Source: Sutcliffiella halmapala
GTDB taxonomy: Bacteria > Bacillota > Bacilli > Bacillales > Bacillaceae_I
DNA length: 64,000 nt
Assembly (NCBI RefSeq): GCF_002019665.1
Contig: NZ_KV917375.1
Location: 938,001 to 1,002,000 of the forward strand
Direction of reading: 5' to 3'
The notes beneath the pieces were generated by a model that saw only the letters and a list, made by a program, of their open reading frames with translations, searched no databases and had not been told where the DNA came from. The number at the start of each line of letters is the position of its first letter. Position 1 is the first letter of the stretch. Below are positions 33,779 to 42,307 of this stretch, in pieces. Made by a program: the position numbers and the translations under genes.

Positions 33779-34999
33779 CTAAGTTTCGACCGTTTTCTTC
33801 GTTCCTTCTTGATGTGTGATGCTATATAGCAACAATAACCCAGAACATAAGAAGATAAAGCTAGTCACATAGAATACAGTCGATATACCATAAAAACTAG
33901 AAATAATTCCACCCATCGCAGGTCCAATAACATTACCAAGAAAGCGGAAGCTTACATTGTAGCCATGGACCTCTCCTTGCATGGAAAGAGGTGCCGCTGT
34001 TCGAATGTAGGCTGTCATACATGGAATTAATCCCCCTACTACCATCCCAAAAAGAAAACGAAACAGTACAAGTTGCCATAAGGATGTAGCAAGTGCTTGT
34101 GGAATGAAGAGTAAGGAACTTAAGAACATTAAGAGGACAATTACTTTTTCGTGCCCAATCTTATCCCCAAGTTTTCCCCAATTTCGCGAGACTAGTAAAT
34201 TACCAAACCCTGTTGCCGAAAAGGCAAATCCTGCAAGTAAAGCTAGATTAGCTGCTCCGGTTAATTCATTTACATAGAGTGCTAGTAGAGGTTGGATACT
34301 AAAATTGGCGGCTTGAATAAGTAACGATAAAAACATTATTTTTAAAAGCATTGGCTTATGAACAATATATGCTATTACTTCTTTTCGCGTATAGTGCTTT
34401 TCCTTGCTATCTAATGGTTCTACTTTCTTTTCCTTGATTCCGAATGCTACGAGTATAACGGCAAAGTAAATAATCCCTGCTGTAATAAAAAAGGTATAGG
34501 TAAAACCAAAGGAGTCTGCTAACATTCCACCAAGCAAAGGACCTAATAAACCTCCGGTAACGGTCCCGGTTTGTAAGGTGCCCAGCGTTTTTCCAGCGAT
34601 TTCTTTTGATGTTTGGGCGGAAATTAACGCCATTGAAGTTGGAATGAAACCAGTTGCAAGTCCCATAAACATTCTTAAGATAAAGAGTTCATGGACGCTG
34701 CTAACAAAGCTCATTAGTAGGATACTAGTTGCTATTCCTGTGCCAGTTAGTATCAAAATTGGTTTATAGCCATACTTATCCCCAATTCGTCCCCAGATTG
34801 GTGAAACGAGAAATGCTGTAAGAAAGGTAATACCAAAAATAAAACCAGACCAGCGTTGAACGTAGGAATCGGAGTAATTCCCGAACGTATCGATGAATAA
34901 AGATAGAAAGGGGAGAATCATTGTCGCACTCGCAGCAACGAAAAAGTTCGCAAACCACATGATGAACATGTTTCGTCCTGACTTTGAAATTATACTCAC
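33779..34999 (-). CDS. yuxJ: MFS transporter, YuxJ-like
   Basis: A 12-helix major facilitator superfamily efflux protein. The loop 2-3 motif is GRIGDKYGYKP, and FGFTYTFFITAGIIYF and a second-half GKLGDKIGHEK follow. The first helix is MFIMWFANFFVAASATMILPFLSLFI. The start is uncertain: the frame is open to 35053, but AAGGTGAG at 34995-35002 points to a start near 34990-34999 (GTG at 34999 or a rare ATT at 34990); ATG 34969 is another choice. Drug/H+ antiport is the usual role; the substrate is unknown. Confidence 0.8.
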   Translation of the reverse strand: MSIISKSGRNMFIMWFANFFVAASATMILPFLSLFIDTFGNYSDSYVQRWSGFIFGITFLTAFLVSPIWGRIGDKYGYKPILILTGTGIATSILLMSFVSSVHELFILRMFMGLATGFIPTSMALISAQTSKEIAGKTLGTLQTGTVTGGLLGPLLGGMLADSFGFTYTFFITAGIIYFAVILVAFGIKEKKVEPLDSKEKHYTRKEVIAYIVHKPMLLKIMFLSLLIQAANFSIQPLLALYVNELTGAANLALLAGFAFSATGFGNLLVSRNWGKLGDKIGHEKVIVLLMFLSSLLFIPQALATSLWQLVLFRFLFGMVVGGLIPCMTAYIRTAAPLSMQGEVHGYNVSFRFLGNVIGPAMGGIISSFYGISTVFYVTSFIFLCSGLLLLYSITHQEGTKKTVET

Positions 35000-35192
35000 C
35001 TTCTTTAGAAATTTCGATTTATAAATATTTCGTATAACTAAATAATAACGCAATAGGTGAAAAAATCAACAGGCAGGCATCAATACAAACGCATATTTTT
35101 GAAAATTAAATCAATTAGAGTACTTAAAACAGTAACCATCGTGATATAATAAAGTAATAAAATTCTGAAAATTAAGAGAAGGGAGGGTATAT

Positions 35193-35816
35193 ATGAGTCT
35201 TCCTCCATTATTTTTATTTATTGATTTTGAATTTACGATGCCTGAAAACAAGCATTATCCCCGAAACTTTTTTCCTGAAATAATTGAGGCAGGAATTGTA
35301 GCGGTCGAACATGACCAGATTATTCAGCAATACTCTGCTTATATACAACCCAAAGCATTTCCTACTTTAACAGATCGTTGCAGATCCTTTTTAAGTATCA
35401 GTCAGAAGAATGTGGATGAAGGAGTCAGTTTTTTTGAACTAATCAACGTTTTGGAGTCATTTGAAGCGCATCAAAGAGGCTCAGTCATAACGTGGGGTAA
35501 TATGGACATGAGAGTGTTAAAGAATAACTGTGATTACCACGGATTATCTTTTCCGCTACCATGTAAGCAAATCGATCTATCTATGGAATATAAACGATTC
35601 TTTGGTGATCAGAATCAAACGGGATTATGGAAAGCGGTACAAGAATATGGGAAAGAAGGAACTGGGAAACATCATCGGGCTTTAGACGATGCACTTACCA
35701 CCTATAATATTTTTCGTTTAGTGGAAAAGGATAAAAGCTATTTAGCAAGACCTAAACCAACAACGATAGGTGACAGAATCGATTTATCCAAAATAATGAA
35801 TAAGTTCGCCTTATAA
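35193..35816 (+). CDS. kapD: KapD, DEDDh exonuclease-like sporulation inhibitor
   Basis: A 207-aa protein with a 3'-5' exonuclease fold. The acidic motifs are all present: FIDFEFTMPE (Exo I), TWGNMDMRVLKNN (Exo II) and KHHRALDDALTTYNIFR (Exo III, DEDDh type). In B. subtilis KapD inhibits the KinA pathway into sporulation; whether it acts as a nuclease there is not settled. AAGGGAGGG precedes the ATG. It converges with kapB, which shares its terminator. Confidence 0.9.
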   Translation: MSLPPLFLFIDFEFTMPENKHYPRNFFPEIIEAGIVAVEHDQIIQQYSAYIQPKAFPTLTDRCRSFLSISQKNVDEGVSFFELINVLESFEAHQRGSVITWGNMDMRVLKNNCDYHGLSFPLPCKQIDLSMEYKRFFGDQNQTGLWKAVQEYGKEGTGKHHRALDDALTTYNIFRLVEKDKSYLARPKPTTIGDRIDLSKIMNKFAL

Positions 35817-35817
35817 C

Positions 35818-35850
35818 AAGCCAAATCACCTACAAAGTGATTTGGCTTTT
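35818..35850. terminator. Bidirectional terminator, kapD / kapB
   Basis: AAGCCAAATCAC pairs with GTGATTTGGCTT around 7 nt, with T after it. Confidence 0.85.
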
Positions 35851-35860
35851 GTGTGTCCAC

Positions 35861-36241
35861 TTAAATTTTGTATTCTTTCTCTAATATCTCGAGATTTTCT
35901 AGGCACTTCTTCGCCCAAACACTTGAATCATCCTGAAGGGATTGCTTAGAATTTTCTAATGCAATTCTTAAGGATTCTTTATAATCCATTACTTCCCCCT
36001 CATATATTTTGGCCATATTTTTGGGAATATTAGTTTGTTCGCGAAAAGCCAGTGCGCGTCTTTCGTGGAACAATGGCACATCTACTTCCTTTGGTGCATG
36101 TAAGTCTCCTTGTTGTGGGTGTTTTAAAACTGCTTTTACCTTTACTAAATAGTGCATCGGACGAACATCTGTCACCTCTCCAATGTATTTTCCAGTTTTA
36201 TAGATACCTGTTACAATCGTTCCTACAATTATTTCATCCAT
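35861..36241 (-). CDS. kapB: KapB, kinase-associated protein B
   Basis: A 126-aa protein starting MDEIIVGTIVTGIYKTGKYIGEVTDV. The beta-rich first half has YLVKVKAVLKHPQQGDLH; the helical C-terminus includes ESLRIALENSKQSLQDDSSVWAKKCLENL. It matches Bacillus KapB, which B. subtilis needs for KinB phosphorelay input to sporulation. That protein is called a lipoprotein, but no lipobox is visible here. AAAGGGGAC precedes the ATG. Confidence 0.85.
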   Translation of the reverse strand: MDEIIVGTIVTGIYKTGKYIGEVTDVRPMHYLVKVKAVLKHPQQGDLHAPKEVDVPLFHERRALAFREQTNIPKNMAKIYEGEVMDYKESLRIALENSKQSLQDDSSVWAKKCLENLEILEKEYKI

Positions 36242-36333
36242 CGATAGTCCCCTTTCTCGTGTAAAAAGATGATTTTTCCTTTTGTTTCTAGTAATATCTT
36301 CTTTAAAGAATAGAATATGGAGTGTGAAGAACT

Positions 36334-37017
36334 TTGAAGAAGATATGGCTTTTAATGGTGGCTCTCCTACTTATTGTATCAGGTTGTGGCCAAGGAACAA
36401 CTAACAATGATGCAGTAGAAGAGGATCAAGAAGGTTCTGGTCAAGTTACAAATCAGGATGAATTAGCAAGCGAAGTAGAAATTGAAACGTCAAAAGGGAA
36501 AATTGTAGTGAAGTTATTTCCAGAAGCTGCACCTAAAGCAGTAGAAAACTTTGTTACCCATGCAGAGAACGGCTATTATGATGGCTTAATCTTTCACCGA
36601 GTCATTCAGGATTTTATGATTCAAACTGGTGATCCCCAAGGTACAGGTATAGGGGGAGAGAGCATCTGGGGCGAGCCTTTCGAGGATGAGTTTGATCCAA
36701 CTGCTCTTCACATAAATGGTGCACTTTCAATGGCTAATTCAGGACCTAATACAAATGGTAGTCAATTTTTCATTGTACAAGCCTCTGAGGTTACAGAGGA
36801 TATGATTTCTCAGATGGAACAAGCGAAGTTTCCTCAAGAAACCATTGATTTATATAAAGAACATGGTGGAACCCCATGGCTTGACTATAAACATACTGTG
36901 TTTGGACAAGTTATTGAGGGCATGGAAATTGTAAATGCTATTGCTGAAGTAGAGGTAGACGAATCAGCGAAACCAGCAGAAGACATCGTAATCGAAAGTA
37001 TGAAGGTTAACCAATAA
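36334..37017 (+). CDS. Cyclophilin-type peptidyl-prolyl isomerase, lipoprotein
   Basis: A 227-aa exported lipoprotein. Residues 1-17 are a signal ending LLLIVSGC, with the lipobox Cys at 18. After an acidic linker the cyclophilin domain begins [26 protein letters not shown]. The active-site residues lie in [15 protein letters not shown] and [17 protein letters not shown], with [13 protein letters not shown] near the end. It should catalyse prolyl isomerisation of secreted proteins outside the membrane. The start is TTG with GGAGTGTG upstream. Confidence 0.92.
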   Translation: MKKIWLLMVALLLIVSGCGQGTTNNDAVEEDQEGSGQVTNQDELASEVEIETSKGKIVVKLFPEAAPKAVENFVTHAENGYYDGLIFHRVIQDFMIQTGDPQGTGIGGESIWGEPFEDEFDPTALHINGALSMANSGPNTNGSQFFIVQASEVTEDMISQMEQAKFPQETIDLYKEHGGTPWLDYKHTVFGQVIEGMEIVNAIAEVEVDESAKPAEDIVIESMKVNQ

Positions 37018-37094
37018 TAGTCGCTTTATTTCATCTGAGAAATAGATTTTGCTATAATTAACATGGTTACATTTAGAAAGGTTGTGTTGCAATC

Positions 37095-37298
37095 ATGTTA
37101 ACGTCATTTGTGTTACAGTTGTTTCTCTATTTTCCAGAGGATAAAACTGAATATATTCCAGCAGTTTTTAGTTTTGCGGTGTTTTTAATTGCTGCCATTG
37201 TCTTATTTCGAGTGATCATTAAAGTATCGAATAAAGAATCACAAGAAGCGAAGGAACTAGAGGATCGATTAAAACGAGATAAAATAATAAAAGAATAA
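37095..37298 (+). CDS. Small single-helix membrane protein
   Basis: A 67-aa protein with a short N-terminal hydrophobic part (MLTSFVLQLFLYF), a clear helix (VFSFAVFLIAAIVLFRVIIKV) and a charged C-terminal tail of Lys and Glu (ESQEAKELEDRLKRDK), likely coiled. AGAAAGG lies before the ATG. It is followed at once by a terminator. No family is recognised. Confidence 0.6.
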   Translation: MLTSFVLQLFLYFPEDKTEYIPAVFSFAVFLIAAIVLFRVIIKVSNKESQEAKELEDRLKRDKIIKE

Positions 37299-37306
37299 GT
37301 ATATGT

Positions 37307-37340
37307 AGAGGTGAATCCAATCGGATTGACCTCTTTTTTT
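37307..37340 (+). terminator. Terminator of the small membrane protein gene
   Basis: AGAGGTGAATCC and GGATTGACCTCT pair with one mismatch around AATC, then eight T. Confidence 0.85.
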
Positions 37341-37408
37341 TGAAACAAGATAAATACTTTTCCTCCTCTACGGAGAAACTGAGTATAAAGGAAATAAAGG
37401 AGGATCGT

Positions 37409-37984
37409 ATGCGCAGACTAACATTGAGCTTAAGTTTACTTCTAATATTCGTCTTAAGCGGCTGTATGGAAGAGAATATAACGGCTTTAGATGTGGAAAT
37501 ATTTAATGCAACAGGTGATAGTTTAGGAGTAGCGAAGGTTTCGGAGGATCCTAATGGCGTTAAAGTGGAGCTCAATTTAGAGGGGCTACCGCCTGGGGAG
37601 CATGGAGTACATATACATGAAGCAGGACTTTGTGAAGCACCGGACTTTAAAACGGCGGGGAATCACTTTAACCCAGATGATAAAGAGCATGGACTGCTTC
37701 ATCCAGAAGGGGCACATGTGGGAGATCTACCGAATATTATTGTAGATGAAGATGGAACTGTAGTCGCAGAGCTTATGGCACCTGCTGCTACATTGAAAGA
37801 GGGGAAGACTTCTCTTTTTGGAAAAGACGGAACTGCCATTATTATTTCAGAAAATCCTGACGATGGAATGACCCAACCTTCTGGGGAATCCGGAGAGAGG
37901 ATTGCGTGTGGTGTTATCTCGAAAGAGGTCGCTGAAAAGAAAGAAGCGGTAGAAGAACCAGTGGATGAAGCAGAAAAAGAATAA
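37409..37984 (+). CDS. Cu-Zn superoxide dismutase-like lipoprotein missing a copper ligand
   Basis: A 191-aa lipoprotein: signal, then LSGC with the lipid-bearing Cys19, then a SodC fold. Metal residues visible are His68 and His70 (HGVHIHEAG), His86 (NHFNP), His94, His103 and Asp106 (HVGDLPN); Cys75 and Cys167 can form the family disulfide. The last copper ligand, in the usual IHxxxDD motif, is replaced by Ser147 (IIISENPDD). B. subtilis YojM also lacks copper ligands, so this may not be an active dismutase. The ATG at 37409 follows AAAGGAGGAT. Confidence 0.87.
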   Translation: MRRLTLSLSLLLIFVLSGCMEENITALDVEIFNATGDSLGVAKVSEDPNGVKVELNLEGLPPGEHGVHIHEAGLCEAPDFKTAGNHFNPDDKEHGLLHPEGAHVGDLPNIIVDEDGTVVAELMAPAATLKEGKTSLFGKDGTAIIISENPDDGMTQPSGESGERIACGVISKEVAEKKEAVEEPVDEAEKE

Positions 37985-38011
37985 CGGGAAAATAAATGAT
38001 TCTATTTGACT

Positions 38012-38046
38012 AAGGCACACAGGTATAATTCTGTGTGCTTTTTTGT
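38012..38046 (+). terminator. Terminator of the SOD-like gene
   Basis: AAGGCACACAG and CTGTGTGCTT pair around 8 nt (one bulged base), followed by TTTTTTG. Confidence 0.85.
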
Positions 38047-38095
38047 ATATATAAAAAACCTTGAAGATTACAGTATTTTTGCTGTAGTAATCCTT

Positions 38096-38130
38096 TTATG
38101 CTTGTCGGAGCTGAACGAGCCGCTTCCACT
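38096..38130 (-). repeat. Fragment of the dispersed palindromic element
   Basis: TTATGCTTGTCGGAGCTGAA and the bases after it match, inverted, 24838-24872 with about two differences. Only one arm is present. The rest of 38047-38351 is AT-rich with no gene seen. Confidence 0.7.
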
Positions 38131-38351
38131 TTTCTTGTTGTATTATTAAAGAAATATTCGTAATGTTATTGACATAGTTTGTACTTTTGGGATAATTTTA
38201 AATTTATAGATAAACTTCATTATGGTAAAGTGTTTTGTTAAGATAGGGAAGCACGTAATATTTTTTGCTTAAGTAATTTGTTTTTTTTCTACTTACAAAG
38301 TAAAGCGGGGTTAGTTTACAACGAGCTGTAGATTAAAAGGGGGTAACATCT

Positions 38352-38957
38352 TTGGAGATACTACTAATACGACATGGTCAGTCGGAAGCAGACCTTATAA
38401 ATGTGCATGAAGGTAGAGCTGATTATCCATTAACTGAACTTGGTAAAGAGCAAGCCAAGAGGTTAGCCTGTCGATTAAACGAACACTGTCCTCCCGACAT
38501 CATTTGGACGAGTACATTAAAAAGAGCTTCAGAAACGGCAACTATTTTAGCTGATGAAGTTGGCTGTATGTTAATGAACGAGCCGAATTTAATGGAATAT
38601 AACAATGGCGTGTTGGCTGGTACGCCGAAAGAAACTGTTGCAAGTAAGTACTCAAACCCAGCTGAAGGTAGAAAGCCGCATGAACGAGTGCAGAATGGTG
38701 AATCGGAACTTGAATTTCGGATGAGGGCTGAAATTGTTTTCTCTAAGATTTTGGCAGAAAGCTATTGTGTTGCCAGAATAGCAATCGTATCTCATGGAGG
38801 AATGATTTCAAACCTTTTAAAGGCGTTTTTACAATTACCAGTAACAGCAAATGTTAGCTTTTATACAGGTGATACTGGCATGCATTTGTTAAGAAAGAAT
38901 GGGGAAAAGCATGTCCTAGTTTCCATGAACAATACGGAACATCTAATTAAGGTGTAA
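38352..38957 (+). CDS. Histidine phosphatase family protein
   Basis: A 201-aa phosphoglycerate-mutase-like phosphatase. The catalytic RHGQSE motif begins at residue 7 (MEILLIRHGQSEAD). WTSTLKRASETATILA is the second Arg region, NLMEYNNG the acid region, and IAIVSHGGMI holds the second catalytic His. The reaction is phospho-His-mediated dephosphorylation; the substrate is unknown. The start is TTG behind AAAAGGGGG. It stands alone with its own terminator. Confidence 0.87.
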   Translation: MEILLIRHGQSEADLINVHEGRADYPLTELGKEQAKRLACRLNEHCPPDIIWTSTLKRASETATILADEVGCMLMNEPNLMEYNNGVLAGTPKETVASKYSNPAEGRKPHERVQNGESELEFRMRAEIVFSKILAESYCVARIAIVSHGGMISNLLKAFLQLPVTANVSFYTGDTGMHLLRKNGEKHVLVSMNNTEHLIKV

Positions 38958-38992
38958 AAATGGGTTGTGCAATCATAGCATAACCCATTTTT
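38956..38992 (+). terminator. Terminator of the histidine phosphatase gene
   Basis: AAAAATGGGTT pairs perfectly with AACCCATTTTT around a 15-nt loop. Confidence 0.8.
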
Positions 38993-39057
38993 CCTTATGA
39001 AGTAAGAAGGTATTACGATTAAAAACTTGGAAGTTGAACGAGCTGACTTATCTTTTC

Positions 39058-40227
39058 TTATGAAAAGGCGATTTTCAAACGCTTTAATCCCTCTATTAGT
39101 GTTTCTCTAGGGCAAGCAACGTTCATACGGACAAATCCATCGCCTTCAGGTCCGAATTTCTTTCCGAAATCAAGGGCAAGTTTTCCCTTCTTTAATAGTA
39201 ACTCTTTTAGTTCATTATCACTAATCCCTAGGTGCCTACAGTCTATCCATAGTAAATAACTTCCTTCAGGCTTGCTGACGCATAAAGCGGGAAGTTCTTC
39301 TTGAATAAATGCAATGGCTGTGTCCATGTTAACTTCTATATAAGATAATACTTGATCTAACCATGGTTCTCCAAAACGATAAGCAGCTTCCATTGCGACA
39401 ATGGCAAAGGCGTTTAGTGTAAAATGCCCTTGCTTCATTTGGAATAAGTTTATCTTTTCACGAATCTCCTTATTTGGAATAAGCATTACAGCGGCTTGTA
39501 ATCCAGCGATATTAAAAGTTTTAGTAGGTGCCATACATGTAATACTCATTTGTGCGAATGTATCAGAGATTGAAGCGTAAGGGGTATAGTTATGTCCCGT
39601 GAGTACATGATCGCCATGAATTTCATCGGATACAACCTTTATGTTATGCTTCACGCAAATATCTCCTAGCTTCTTTAGCTCTTCCTTCGTCCATACAGTT
39701 CCACCAGGGTTATGAGGGTTACAAAGAAGGAGCAGCTTCACATCCTCATCAATCTGGCTTTCAAAATTAGCCCAATCCATATGATAACGACCGTTTTCAA
39801 AATGTAAAGGACTAGTCACCAATCTTCTATCATTCCAATTAATCATGTCAAAGAACGGATAGTAAACAGGTGAAAAAATCATTACTTTATCATTTGGTTG
39901 GGTTAAAGCTTGTATGGCAACACTCAAGGCCGGAACGACACCTGAAATATAAGTGAACCACTCAGGGAGTACGTCCCATTTATGACGTCTTTTTATCCAT
40001 GCTTGTACTGCTTCCGAATTGGAGGAGGGGACACTAGTGTATCCATAAATTCCGTGTTTTATCTTTTCAATTAATGCATCGTTAACTACTTGAGGAGCTG
40101 TAAAATCCATATCAGCAATCCACATCGGAAGTACGTCCTTACACCCGAAAAATTTATTCGTTTCATCCCATTTTATACTAGAAGTCCCGGTTCTTTTTAT
40201 AAGTTGATCTAAATTATATGTATTCAT
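39058..40227 (-). CDS. patB: Cystathionine beta-lyase, PatB/MalY family
   Basis: A PLP-dependent fold-type I enzyme of 389 aa that cleaves C-S bonds, converting cystathionine or cysteine to pyruvate and ammonia. The N-terminus has DVLPMWIADMDFTAP, the substrate region YGYTSVP, LLLCNPHNPGGTVW contains the conserved Asn, VVSDEIHGD the Asp, and APTKTFNIAGLQ the PLP-binding Lys. It matches PatB beside yugE, yugF and alaRT, as in B. subtilis. Confidence 0.9.
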   Translation of the reverse strand: MNTYNLDQLIKRTGTSSIKWDETNKFFGCKDVLPMWIADMDFTAPQVVNDALIEKIKHGIYGYTSVPSSNSEAVQAWIKRRHKWDVLPEWFTYISGVVPALSVAIQALTQPNDKVMIFSPVYYPFFDMINWNDRRLVTSPLHFENGRYHMDWANFESQIDEDVKLLLLCNPHNPGGTVWTKEELKKLGDICVKHNIKVVSDEIHGDHVLTGHNYTPYASISDTFAQMSITCMAPTKTFNIAGLQAAVMLIPNKEIREKINLFQMKQGHFTLNAFAIVAMEAAYRFGEPWLDQVLSYIEVNMDTAIAFIQEELPALCVSKPEGSYLLWIDCRHLGISDNELKELLLKKGKLALDFGKKFGPEGDGFVRMNVACPRETLIEGLKRLKIAFS

Positions 40228-40405
40228 ATGCTTATATCCCCCTTTACTTCTTATATCTTAGAAAATATGTTTAAACTTGTCCAATACACATAAAGATAGT
40301 GTAAAAATCGGTTTACCACGTTAAAATGACAAACACTCAACATTTATTTGCAAAAGAGTTATAATAAAAAAATCAATGAGAAGTAAGAAAGCAAGGTGGA
40401 TGGAA

Positions 40406-40666
40406 ATGAAACCAAGCATCAATGTAAGGTTGATGGAGAACCTATTGCAATGGGATCCATTAGGATATGGCGTAGACGCATATGATACAGAATGTGTAGA
40501 TGTTGTACAAGCTGTTTACGAACTGGATGATATAACTAATTTAGCGAAAAAAATACAAGCAATTTATGAGTTTTCATTCGAAGAAAACATTCCTCTTTCT
40601 CAATGTAAAGAAAAAGCGCTAGAATTATTAGAAATCAAGAATGAGGACTCTTCCTGTTCCTTGTAA
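40406..40666 (+). CDS. yugE: YugE, DUF1871 family protein
   Basis: An 86-aa all-helical protein starting MKPSINVRLMENLLQWDPLGYG and containing VDVVQAVYELDDITNLAKKIQAIYEFSFEE. The ATG at 40406 is chosen because AAGGTGGATG precedes it and the length equals B. subtilis YugE; the ten residues before it are excluded. The family is a small helical bundle of unknown role. Confidence 0.8.
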   Translation: MKPSINVRLMENLLQWDPLGYGVDAYDTECVDVVQAVYELDDITNLAKKIQAIYEFSFEENIPLSQCKEKALELLEIKNEDSSCSL

Positions 40667-40700
40667 AAGAGAAAAGCATCATGCTTCTCTCTTTTATTTT
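40665..40700 (+). terminator. Terminator of yugE
   Basis: AAAAGAGAAAAGCAT pairs with ATGCTTCTCTCTTTT with one mismatch, then ATTTTTTT. Confidence 0.75.
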
Positions 40701-40802
40701 TTTCCGAAGAGACTCACCGATAGTCCGCGAAAAGCAAACATCTGGTACGGAAATCAGAGGGTGTTCAAAGGCGACACTCTATTTTCAAGGTAGCCATTAA
40801 TT

Positions 40803-41642
40803 TTAATAAGATGTCTGTACAAAATTTAAAATATTATCACGAACATGCTCAGGTTTTTCTTCTGGTAAGAGGTGTCCAGTTTTTTTATAGGTAATTAAAT
40901 CTGAATTTGGTAAATCCTTGTTTAACCTTCGTCCTATTGCTACTGGTACTACCTTATCTTCTTCGCCCCAAATAAGAAGACTTGGCGTTTCAATTTTTTT
41001 CAAAATATCAGTAGCTAAGTCGCCTTCACGGTCTCTGATCATTCTCGTTAGGGCATGGAAAATTTGATCATCATAAAATGGTTTGGTATAGCCTTCAATC
41101 ATCTCGTCGTCAATGAGAGAATGATCATACACCACATTGAGCAAATTATGAAGCGGCCCTTGTTTAGCTAACTTATATTTAAGATATAGATAAAAATAAG
41201 GCATTTTGGAAGAATAAATAATAGATGGCGGCAATCTTTTTAAATAACCAGAACTACAAAGTAAAACGACTTTTTCTACTAGTTCAGGCTTTTGATTGCT
41301 GACATTTAGTGCAATTTGCCCACCCATCGAATGCCCAATGAGCACAGTCCTGCGAATTTCTAGTTTTTTCAACAATGCTATTACCACTTTTGCTAGGTTT
41401 TCGTAAGAATAAACAAATTTCTTCGACTTTTCACTTTTACCAAACGGTGGCAAGTCAATCGCAAGAATAGTATATTCCTTTGTGAGCAAGGGAATAAGCC
41501 TTCTAAAGCTAAAGGAAGAAGACAGAAATCCATGTATCATGACAAGTGTCGGTTTCGTGGTAATGTTCGTATTAGAGTCATGATAAAACTCGTAGAATAC
41601 ATTAATTCCGTTTATATTTTCTGTGAAATAATTGCTTCTCAT
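40803..41642 (-). CDS. yugF: Alpha/beta hydrolase YugF
   Basis: A 279-aa alpha/beta-hydrolase. The oxyanion region is MIHGFLSSSFSFRRLIP, the nucleophile elbow GHSMGGQIAL, the acid Asp is in WGEEDKVVP, and His is in YKKTGHLLPEEKPE. The reaction is likely ester or amide hydrolysis with unknown substrate. The ATG at 41642 is placed by GGAGTG upstream; the frame six codons longer is excluded. The order patB-yugE-yugF-alaR-alaT matches B. subtilis. Confidence 0.87.
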   Translation of the reverse strand: MRSNYFTENINGINVFYEFYHDSNTNITTKPTLVMIHGFLSSSFSFRRLIPLLTKEYTILAIDLPPFGKSEKSKKFVYSYENLAKVVIALLKKLEIRRTVLIGHSMGGQIALNVSNQKPELVEKVVLLCSSGYLKRLPPSIIYSSKMPYFYLYLKYKLAKQGPLHNLLNVVYDHSLIDDEMIEGYTKPFYDDQIFHALTRMIRDREGDLATDILKKIETPSLLIWGEEDKVVPVAIGRRLNKDLPNSDLITYKKTGHLLPEEKPEHVRDNILNFVQTSY

Positions 41643-41806
41643 CTTCCAACACTCCAACAATATTTAATACTGGTATTTTAACCTCTCAAATTTTTTTCAA
41701 ACATGTGTAATTATGTTAATAATTTTTGTAAAATAACAGTAACAATAGCCAAAGGATTATTTGTTATAATGAGACATTGTCTTTAGAAGGAGCTGGAGTT
41801 AAAACA

Positions 41807-42307
41807 ATGCAACTTACAGAAAAAGAATTAGATTTGCTACAAATTATTGAAGATAACGGAAGAATAAGTGTGGAAGTCCTTGCAAAAATGGTGAGTTTAA
41901 CAGAAGAGGATACCACGAAAATTCTTCAACAATTAGAGGAACAAAAAGTTATTGTCGAATATGGTGCCATTATAGATTGGCGCAAAGTAGATAACTTTGA
42001 GGGAGTAACAGCAATGATTGATGTAAAAGTAACTCCAAAAAGGGATGTTGGATTTGATGAAATAGCTAAAAATATATATCGTTTCCCAGAGGTGAAAGCG
42101 GTATATTTAATGTCAGGTGCCTATGATTTATCAGTTGTGGTGGAAGGTAAATCTCTGACTCAAGTTGCGAATTTCGTTTCGGAAAGGCTCTCGACATTAG
42201 ATTCTGTAATTTCTACTACTACACATTTTATTATGAAAAAATATAAACATGATGGAACGATCTTTGATCAAGGAGAAGATGATCGCCGAATTGTGGTGTC
42301 ACCATGA
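41807..42307 (+). CDS. alaR: AlaR, Lrp/AsnC family regulator
   Basis: A 166-aa Lrp/AsnC-type regulator. The N-terminal winged helix-turn-helix reads LDLLQIIEDNGRISVEVLAKMVSLTEEDTTKILQQLEE; a C-terminal RAM domain follows (VTAMIDVKVTPKR, VKAVYLMSGAYDLSVVVEG). It overlaps alaT by ATGA and probably controls it, as suggested for YugG/AlaR in B. subtilis. The ATG at 41807 has GGAG 8 bp upstream. Confidence 0.9.
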   Translation: MQLTEKELDLLQIIEDNGRISVEVLAKMVSLTEEDTTKILQQLEEQKVIVEYGAIIDWRKVDNFEGVTAMIDVKVTPKRDVGFDEIAKNIYRFPEVKAVYLMSGAYDLSVVVEGKSLTQVANFVSERLSTLDSVISTTTHFIMKKYKHDGTIFDQGEDDRRIVVSP

